Shown: in pieces, positions 58,169 through 64,000 of the stretch
How the letters are laid out: each line of letters begins with the position of its first letter
How positions within the stretch are numbered: the first letter of the stretch is position 1
Assembly (NCBI RefSeq): GCF_040784935.1
Contig: NZ_CP160680.1
Location: forward strand, 5,499,802 to 5,563,801
DNA from: Lewinella sp. LCG006
GTDB taxonomy: Bacteria; Bacteroidota; Bacteroidia; Chitinophagales; Saprospiraceae
DNA length: 64,000 bases
Reading direction: 5' to 3'
Made by a program: the position numbers and the translations under genes
Notes under the pieces: generated by a model
What the model was told of the DNA's origin: nothing
Database searches by the model: none
What the model saw: only the letters and a program-made list of their open reading frames with translations

Positions 58169-59704
58169 ATGCGTATACTATTGTTTTTATCCCTGTTTTT
58201 ATTCGGAATTGGAGCCTGGTCCCAAACCGGACCAATTGGCTGGGCCAGCTTGAATGGAGGCACGACGGGCGGCGAAGGCGGAGAGGTGGTTATGATTACC
58301 AATCGCGACCAGTTGTTGGCCAATGTTACGGGGAGTACACCGAAAATTTTGATGATCGTAGATACCATTGCGTTGAATCTTTACGAAAGAGTAAAAGTTT
58401 ACGACAATAAGACCCTGTTGGGAAGTTCACCGGAAGCCATGATCAGGTTTGGAGGACTGGAAATTCTGGGTGATAATGTGATTATTCAAAACCTCGCCAT
58501 TGGCGATTTTTACGATGGCGACTGGAGTGGCACTACCCATAGTACGGATTGTATGACAATTTATGGTGTCAATGTTTGGGTCGACCACTGCTGGCTCTGG
58601 GCAGGCGCTGATGGATTGCTGGACGTACGCAGTGGCAATGGTAAGATCGCCGATTATATCACCATTTCTAACACCAAATTTAGCGATCACAACAAGGTAT
58701 CCCTGATCGGGAGTAGCAATGATGATGTAGAATGTCGCGATCACCTGCGGGTGACTTTCCACCATTGCTGGTACGATGGAACGGTAGACAAAGGCCTCAA
58801 TCAGCGAAATCCCAGGGTACGTTTCGGGGATGTCCATATTTTCAACAATTATTACGAAGAGATTGACTCCTATTGTGCTGCTGCTCGTTTCGAATCGGAT
58901 GTGGTGGTCGAAAGTACTTACTTCCGCAACTCAAAAGATCCTCACGAAATTGAAGATCAAGGCTTGGGATTGGAAGATGCTGATTTGGTAGCGATCAATA
59001 ACCTTTATGAGTATTGCACCGGCAACCAAACCTCAATGGGAGAGGCTTTTACCCCGAGCGATTTTTACGATTATGAACCCACACCCACTTGGGATGTGCC
59101 CGCCTTGGTGATGAACGAAGCTGGCCCTTTCAACCCTGAGAACAACATCCCACCCGTAGCCGTCGACGATATTATCCTTTACGGAGGCATGTCGGGGGCA
59201 TTGACGATTTCCGCTACAGAGAACGACCTGGACGAAGATAACGGCGACCTGCGTATTGCGCAATTGGCCAACGACCCTCCCGGTTCAGCGACGATCAGGT
59301 TCAATAATATTTACTATTTCCCTCCGGCAAACGCGACCGGCATCGATACGATCCTCTACTTACTGGTAGATACGCAGGGAGGTGTAGATACTGGGCGGAT
59401 CATTATTGACTACGAAACCGTCAACGGAGCAGAAGACCTGGAACTGCAGGATCAGCCGATACAAATATTTCCTAACCCTGCTAGCAATCAGGCAACCTTG
59501 CAATGGAATGCCCTCCCAGCGCAAGCATTTTCACTGAAAGTTTATGACAGCCTCGGACGTATAGTGTTCGTTGAGAACGAACTGCGTCTAAGCTCACCAC
59601 AATACCTGTTGGATACCCAACAATGGCCCGCTGGTACTTACTTAGTGAGTATCCAAGTTGGGGCCGCTACTTATACCCAGAAATTGAATGTAACTCGATC
59701 TTAG
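58169..59704 (+). CDS. PL1 family pectate lyase with type IX sorting tail
   Basis: The ATG at 58169 (511 residues, signal peptide ending near 'FGIGAWSQ') is chosen over a GTG three codons earlier. The PL1 helix has 'VWVDHCWLWAGADGLLDV', 'SDHNKVSLIGSSND', 'VTFHHCWYDGT', 'RNPRVRFGDVHIFNNYYE'. Residues ~335-425 form a cadherin/Ig-like linker ('IPPVAVDDIILYGG'). The last ~80 residues are a type A sorting domain ('IFPNPASNQATLQW' ... 'YTQKLNVTRS'), so the enzyme is exported by the type IX system. The stop codon lies within the target duplication of a MITE that follows at once. Confidence 0.94.
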   Translation: MRILLFLSLFLFGIGAWSQTGPIGWASLNGGTTGGEGGEVVMITNRDQLLANVTGSTPKILMIVDTIALNLYERVKVYDNKTLLGSSPEAMIRFGGLEILGDNVIIQNLAIGDFYDGDWSGTTHSTDCMTIYGVNVWVDHCWLWAGADGLLDVRSGNGKIADYITISNTKFSDHNKVSLIGSSNDDVECRDHLRVTFHHCWYDGTVDKGLNQRNPRVRFGDVHIFNNYYEEIDSYCAAARFESDVVVESTYFRNSKDPHEIEDQGLGLEDADLVAINNLYEYCTGNQTSMGEAFTPSDFYDYEPTPTWDVPALVMNEAGPFNPENNIPPVAVDDIILYGGMSGALTISATENDLDEDNGDLRIAQLANDPPGSATIRFNNIYYFPPANATGIDTILYLLVDTQGGVDTGRIIIDYETVNGAEDLELQDQPIQIFPNPASNQATLQWNALPAQAFSLKVYDSLGRIVFVENELRLSSPQYLLDTQQWPAGTYLVSIQVGAATYTQKLNVTRS

Positions 59705-59706
59705 AT

Positions 59707-59900
59707 TAGACTTGTTCTGCTGGGGCAGTTTGGAGGGAACTCTGAGCCAAAGGCGATCAGCGAAGCTAAAATTGATGCATTATCGACCACGCGAAGCCTT
59801 TTTTTAGGAGCCTAGCCGTAGCTAAGCGACTTAAAAAAGGCACAGTGTGGGAAGATAAGGCGCGATTTGCACCCGAAATGATCCCAGCAGAACAAGTCTA
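59707..59900. mobile_element. MITE: 194 bp, 18-bp perfect terminal inverted repeats, 6-bp target duplication
   Basis: TAGACTTGTTCTGCTGGG (59707-59724) is exactly complementary to 59883-59900. Both ends are flanked by TTAGAT (59701-59706 and 59901-59906), the target-site duplication. There is no coding capacity. Inside there are further inverted stretches (GCCTTTTTTTAGG / CTTAAAAAAGGC), so the whole element can fold. The left duplication includes the stop codon of the pectate lyase gene. AACTCTGAG and GATCAGCGAAGCTAA inside it recur at 33981-34015. Confidence 0.85.
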
Positions 59901-59979
59901 TTAGATAAGATTTTCTTTTCATTTCCCTTAACCGCCTGTTTTGAGTTGATCAAACCAAGCCCTAAATTTCTATGCCACG

Positions 59980-62900
59980 ATGCAACAGAAACTAATACTC
60001 TTATGCAGTAGCTTGCTACTTCTTTTTAGCCATCTGGTACAAGCCCAGATCACCAACGCCACCCTTTATGACTTTCGTGATGGCACCATTATCGGCGCGG
60101 GTGCAAGCCCGGATGGTGTGCTGACGCTAGCTGGCGTTTACAGCCACCACGGCACGCAATATGGTTTAAATATGAAGGTAGACGGAGAGATTGGTGTCAG
60201 TGTAGACGGCAGCAGTACGCTTCGTTTTCTGGGCTCGCAATATTCTGGTCTTAACATGGTAGGGACTGCCGCTGAAAGTGGCGATCTTGGTACACACAAT
60301 ACGATGGTAACCAATGACTTGAGCGATACCTACGATTTTGTGTATTCAGGCAATGCAGCTGCGCTTAATTTCTTGCTGACCGCGGGTACGGGCAACGACC
60401 TTTATTTGCCTACGCTAGAAGTAATACCTGCGCAGTCTGGTGCGGAATCATTTGCTGCGGAAGAAAATATCGTCTACTACTATGATTTTCGAGATGGTAG
60501 CATTATTCCTACCTCCACTACAGGGACGGAGGATATCCACCTTGGTCTGGTCGATATTTTGGTCGGCCCCAGCAATGCCTATGGCTACAATGGCGCGCAG
60601 CACGGTTCTATCCTCAAGGAAGGCAATCAAATTGTACTCCAAGTAGCGGGCAACACCACCATCCGCATTGGGGGGAGTATTTATTCCAATGGAACCATCT
60701 CTGTCTCCAGCCCCAATGGTGCTTTCGATATGACCAGTCAGGCGGCTGCTACCTCGGGTAATTTCGGTAATGACGGCTCTACCGTAGACTTTCTTTACGT
60801 AGGAGAAGCGGGTACGGTAACCCTTGATTTTACGGGTACCAATTACATTCCTTACCTGGAAGTAGTACCTGTTCCTTTTGAGGTGACGCTTACTCCTTTT
60901 GTACAAAAGTCGGGTACCATTACAGTCAATGATATTATCATCAACTTACTCACTGGCGCTGACGCAAGCAGTAATGCAAGCATTAGCGTAAGTGAAGGAT
61001 TGGTGATCAGTGCTACCCCTACAGAGGCTTCCGTCGCTATTGACTTGGCGGGTGAAGAACTCGCCTATTATTTGCCTACTTTTTCCGCCAGTATTGATAC
61101 CGTAATAGCAACGGGCGATTCTCTCCTGGTAGCTTTTGCCGACGCAACCACCGATCCTATGGGGTTCTTGATTAAAGTAAGCGATAGTAGTCTGATTCCG
61201 GAAGCTGAACCGGGGGTTACCTATACCTACAATTTTGCCGATGGTTCGGAATTACCACAAATCGGTTATCAGTCACTTCGCTATCAAACCTACATTTCAC
61301 ACGATGGTTTATTGACCATTAATAGCAATACCGACGAGGAAGCCCAGCAGTTTGGTTACCACGATTCCAGCCACGGTGGCGTATTCTTTCCCGGAAATAG
61401 TTTTGACATGATCGTGGCGGGAGATGCCATTATCACCTTCATTGTAGATACTTATGGTTCTGCTGTCGACGCTGAGTTGGAAATCACCGACGCATTAGGT
61501 AATGTGTTGGGAGCCATTGCTGGCCAAAACATTGGTGGTGCCGATGGTTTTCCGGTGAGTTATGCGTACACTGGTCCTGCTGGTGTGGTCACGGCAACCC
61601 TCTTGAGTGAGGGATTCCCTACTGCGGAAATCTATCTTCATGGCCTGAATATCGAAAACGCAGCAGAAGTAGTTACTTCCAACGGTAAAACCGATGTTTG
61701 GGATTTTGGTGCCGAGCAATTGGATACCATGCTCTTCAATAACCAACTGGAGGAGAGCCTGATCAACAACTGGTACGATGCTTCCATTGCGGTAGGGAGT
61801 GCGGGCAATACGCTGCCCAATTTCAACGCCGGAGTCTTATCCTGGTTTGGTGGTGGAAATGACCGCCTGCGCACTACCAACACGAACCTTACGCGCTACG
61901 ACGAGAACATCAGTAATGCAACGGATTACACTGGTAGAGTATACGTAAATTCTGCTGGCAATGCCGGACGCTATTTGAGCCTTACCCTCAGTGAAGATGA
62001 TGAGGTTACCATTATCGCAAAAACCGATGCCGGTGGTACGATCAACTTTGAATACGTCGCTGATCCGGAAGCGCAAACCGATGTTGTGCCTATTCCGAGT
62101 GATCTAACCGAGTTGAACTTTGTTGCCAAAGCAGCGGGCACTTACCATGTTTTTGATACCCAAGGCAAACCCAGTTATTACCGGGTGAGCAGAAAAGATG
62201 CGACCTATGTAGACCTCGCTGGTGCTGTAGATGTGAGCCAGGCACCTGGTTTGCCCACTGATTATGCTATCGTATTCACCAACGAAGCAGGGAAATCCTG
62301 GAGCACTTCCGTAACTGATGGTGCTTACGAAATCACGCTTCCTGCAACTTATACTTACGAACTAAGCCTTTCCGGTGCCAATGGTTACATCATTGATAAT
62401 GGAACTTCTGTGGAAGTGACGGAATCAACGACGGTACACGATATTACCATCATTAGTGTAGAACTCTACTCCGTCTCGGGTACCATTATGGGGCTAAATG
62501 GTGAAATTGCTAACCTTACCTTGCGTTACGAAGCAGATCCTGCTGCTGGTGCTATCTTCGTTCCTGCACCGGTGATTGATGCGGGTGCTGCTACGTATAC
62601 GGTAGAACTAGAGCCTAATATTCTTTATACGGTGGTTGCAGAAGGCGTAAATGATTATGAATTACTCGTGGATACCATTACGATAGCCGGAGCAGTGACT
62701 GATGCTGATCTGGAATTTGCTGCAAAACCAGTGTACATTGTCACCATTGATGCTCAGAACCTGACTTCGGAACAACTGGCTGACTTGAGCCTTAGCTTCA
62801 GTAATCTTTACGAAGCTGGTTATGAATATGACTTTCCTTCCGTTAGCGGCATTAGTCTACGTGATGGAACCTATACCATTACGGCAGGAGGCGTAGATGC

Positions 62901-64000
62901 CTACCCTGTGGAATTGGGTTTGACTTCAAACCTGATGGTGAATCAGGGGGATGTCACCAAAGTCCTTACTTTTGAACCAGTAACCAACTGGCCTTTTAAC
63001 GATCGGGAAATTGTCAACGGTGACCCTACCTACAAAGGCTTACGCTTCACCGGGACGGTTTACAACTCACCAAATCAAGGGCACTTGGCTGCCAACCCCG
63101 GTGCTACCATTGAAGTGCCCGTTAATCCGGGAGAAACGATCACGGTACAGTACTACTATACTGCAGATTTCTCGCTGGATGGCGGAACCGCTATTACTAC
63201 CAATAGCCAAAGCACGAGCATACTTGAACAAACAGCGTATGTTTATCCGGGTGCTGAAGCTGGTTATGTGACCATCGCCGTTGGAAGTGGTGCGGGAACT
63301 ACTTACTTCACCAACATATCCGTAGAGCAAACCCTACCTTACAGTGCGGTCATCACGGTTGGTGTGGACAAGGATTATCAAATCATCAACGAAGCATTGG
63401 CTGCCATCCGCAGGATGGATCGCAATGAGGAAGACCGCGTAACGATCTTGGTGGATCCGGGCAATTATGAGGAAATGCTCGTTATTGATGAACCCAATAT
63501 CACCCTGAAAAATGCTGCTCCACTACCCAATATTGACTTACTCAACCAAGGTGTGGATATTGCCGAAGGTGCTGTAAGAGTAACTTCTTACTACGGTCAT
63601 GGTTATGACTACTACAGCATGGGCAACGACCAGAAATGGAATGCTGATGTACTGAGCGTGAACCAGGAGAACGGCTATCTTTCTTATGAAAATGCAGGTG
63701 CAGGTACGACCAACGGTTCTTATTGGAATGCAACAGTAGTCGTCACGGCAGATGGCTTTATCGCTGATCACATCATCTTTGAAAACTCATTCAACCAGTA
63801 CATTTCTCAAAAAGAATCACAGGATATCGTTGTCATGTGGACTTCTGGTAGCCGTGGCGAGCGGCCTACGGATTATGGCAATACGGATGTGCAAGACCGC
63901 AGCTTCGTAGAAAGAGGCGCAGCCATTGCGGTGACCAATAATACCGACAAAGTAGTTTTGAAAAAATGCCGTGTTGTAGGACGTCAGGATTCTTTCTTCG
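59980..64000 (+). CDS. Multidomain secreted CE8 pectin methylesterase (3' partial)
   Basis: The ATG at 59980 starts a frame that stays open to the right edge (1,340 codons), so the gene is incomplete here. A signal peptide ('LLLLFSHLVQAQ') is followed by at least three related beta-rich modules beginning 'LYDFRDGTII' (residue ~30), 'YYDFRDGSIIP' (~167) and 'YTYNFADGSELP' (~415). A 'VWDFGAEQ' module (~570) and several fibronectin/carboxypeptidase-regulatory-like repeats (~780-1120) come next. From ~1128 the pectinesterase beta-helix begins ('DKDYQIINEALAAIRRM', 'VTILVDPGNYEEMLVIDE') and reaches the catalytic 'GRQDSFF' (Asp of Q-D-T/S) at the edge. It removes methyl groups from pectin and opens it to the lyases upstream. 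Confidence 0.88.
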   Translation, partial: MQQKLILLCSSLLLLFSHLVQAQITNATLYDFRDGTIIGAGASPDGVLTLAGVYSHHGTQYGLNMKVDGEIGVSVDGSSTLRFLGSQYSGLNMVGTAAESGDLGTHNTMVTNDLSDTYDFVYSGNAAALNFLLTAGTGNDLYLPTLEVIPAQSGAESFAAEENIVYYYDFRDGSIIPTSTTGTEDIHLGLVDILVGPSNAYGYNGAQHGSILKEGNQIVLQVAGNTTIRIGGSIYSNGTISVSSPNGAFDMTSQAAATSGNFGNDGSTVDFLYVGEAGTVTLDFTGTNYIPYLEVVPVPFEVTLTPFVQKSGTITVNDIIINLLTGADASSNASISVSEGLVISATPTEASVAIDLAGEELAYYLPTFSASIDTVIATGDSLLVAFADATTDPMGFLIKVSDSSLIPEAEPGVTYTYNFADGSELPQIGYQSLRYQTYISHDGLLTINSNTDEEAQQFGYHDSSHGGVFFPGNSFDMIVAGDAIITFIVDTYGSAVDAELEITDALGNVLGAIAGQNIGGADGFPVSYAYTGPAGVVTATLLSEGFPTAEIYLHGLNIENAAEVVTSNGKTDVWDFGAEQLDTMLFNNQLEESLINNWYDASIAVGSAGNTLPNFNAGVLSWFGGGNDRLRTTNTNLTRYDENISNATDYTGRVYVNSAGNAGRYLSLTLSEDDEVTIIAKTDAGGTINFEYVADPEAQTDVVPIPSDLTELNFVAKAAGTYHVFDTQGKPSYYRVSRKDATYVDLAGAVDVSQAPGLPTDYAIVFTNEAGKSWSTSVTDGAYEITLPATYTYELSLSGANGYIIDNGTSVEVTESTTVHDITIISVELYSVSGTIMGLNGEIANLTLRYEADPAAGAIFVPAPVIDAGAATYTVELEPNILYTVVAEGVNDYELLVDTITIAGAVTDADLEFAAKPVYIVTIDAQNLTSEQLADLSLSFSNLYEAGYEYDFPSVSGISLRDGTYTITAGGVDAYPVELGLTSNLMVNQGDVTKVLTFEPVTNWPFNDREIVNGDPTYKGLRFTGTVYNSPNQGHLAANPGATIEVPVNPGETITVQYYYTADFSLDGGTAITTNSQSTSILEQTAYVYPGAEAGYVTIAVGSGAGTTYFTNISVEQTLPYSAVITVGVDKDYQIINEALAAIRRMDRNEEDRVTILVDPGNYEEMLVIDEPNITLKNAAPLPNIDLLNQGVDIAEGAVRVTSYYGHGYDYYSMGNDQKWNADVLSVNQENGYLSYENAGAGTTNGSYWNATVVVTADGFIADHIIFENSFNQYISQKESQDIVVMWTSGSRGERPTDYGNTDVQDRSFVERGAAIAVTNNTDKVVLKKCRVVGRQDSFF

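Overview
The window reads as a chromosomal stretch of a Bacteroidota bacterium, most likely of the Saprospiraceae/Lewinella type. The signs are secreted proteins with type IX secretion sorting tails (a gliding-motility type C-terminus at the left edge, a PorSS-type tail on a pectate lyase), a one-piece hybrid two-component regulator (propeller sensor + histidine kinase + receiver + AraC), a LytS/LytTR pair, and TAnnTTTG-like promoter boxes. The species assignment is inference.

Layout. 0-2 kb: the 3' end of a large secreted protein. 2.3-27 kb: an accessory region that looks like an integrated plasmid or integrative/mobilizable element. It carries an ECF sigma factor with a zinc-motif partner, small YegP-like, DUF2188 and LRAT-like proteins, a VirD4/TraG-type coupling protein in an operon with an SH3 membrane protein, a candidate effector with a deoxyribosyltransferase/TIR-like C-terminus, an oriT-like region in front of a MobF relaxase-helicase, a DUF3768 protein, a toprim primase, an HTH replication-type protein, and an iteron-like array running into a KfrA-like coiled-coil gene. 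A truncated 5' copy of gltB sits inside this region. No integrase and no VirB/Tra channel genes are visible.

At 27.2-28.0 kb, next to the element, lies the most striking feature: a minus-strand tRNA-Arg(UCU) gene interrupted in the anticodon loop by a 715-nt group I intron. Its P1, P3, P4, P7, P8 and P9 pairings can be written out, and it carries a PD-(D/E)XK homing endonuclease gene whose stop codon lies at the start of the conserved R region of the ribozyme core.

28-49 kb is mostly housekeeping and metabolism: a short-chain dehydrogenase and pyruvate oxidase operon, a PRMT-like methyltransferase, a MORN-repeat protein, complete gltB-gltD (glutamate synthase), a large monohaem protein, a GH31 enzyme whose active-site sequence resembles alpha-1,4-glucan lyase, LytS/LytTR regulators, an MtfA-type peptidase and an alpha/beta hydrolase.

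49-64 kb is a pectin-utilization locus: hybrid two-component regulator, KduD-type dehydrogenase, PL10 pectate lyase, a KduI/IolB-type isomerase, GH28 polygalacturonase, PL1 pectate lyase and a very large CE8 pectin methylesterase that runs off the right edge. The expected order of action is demethylation, lyase/hydrolase cleavage, then isomerase and dehydrogenase processing of unsaturated uronates. A 194-bp MITE with perfect 18-bp terminal inverted repeats and a TTAGAT target duplication sits between the last two genes.
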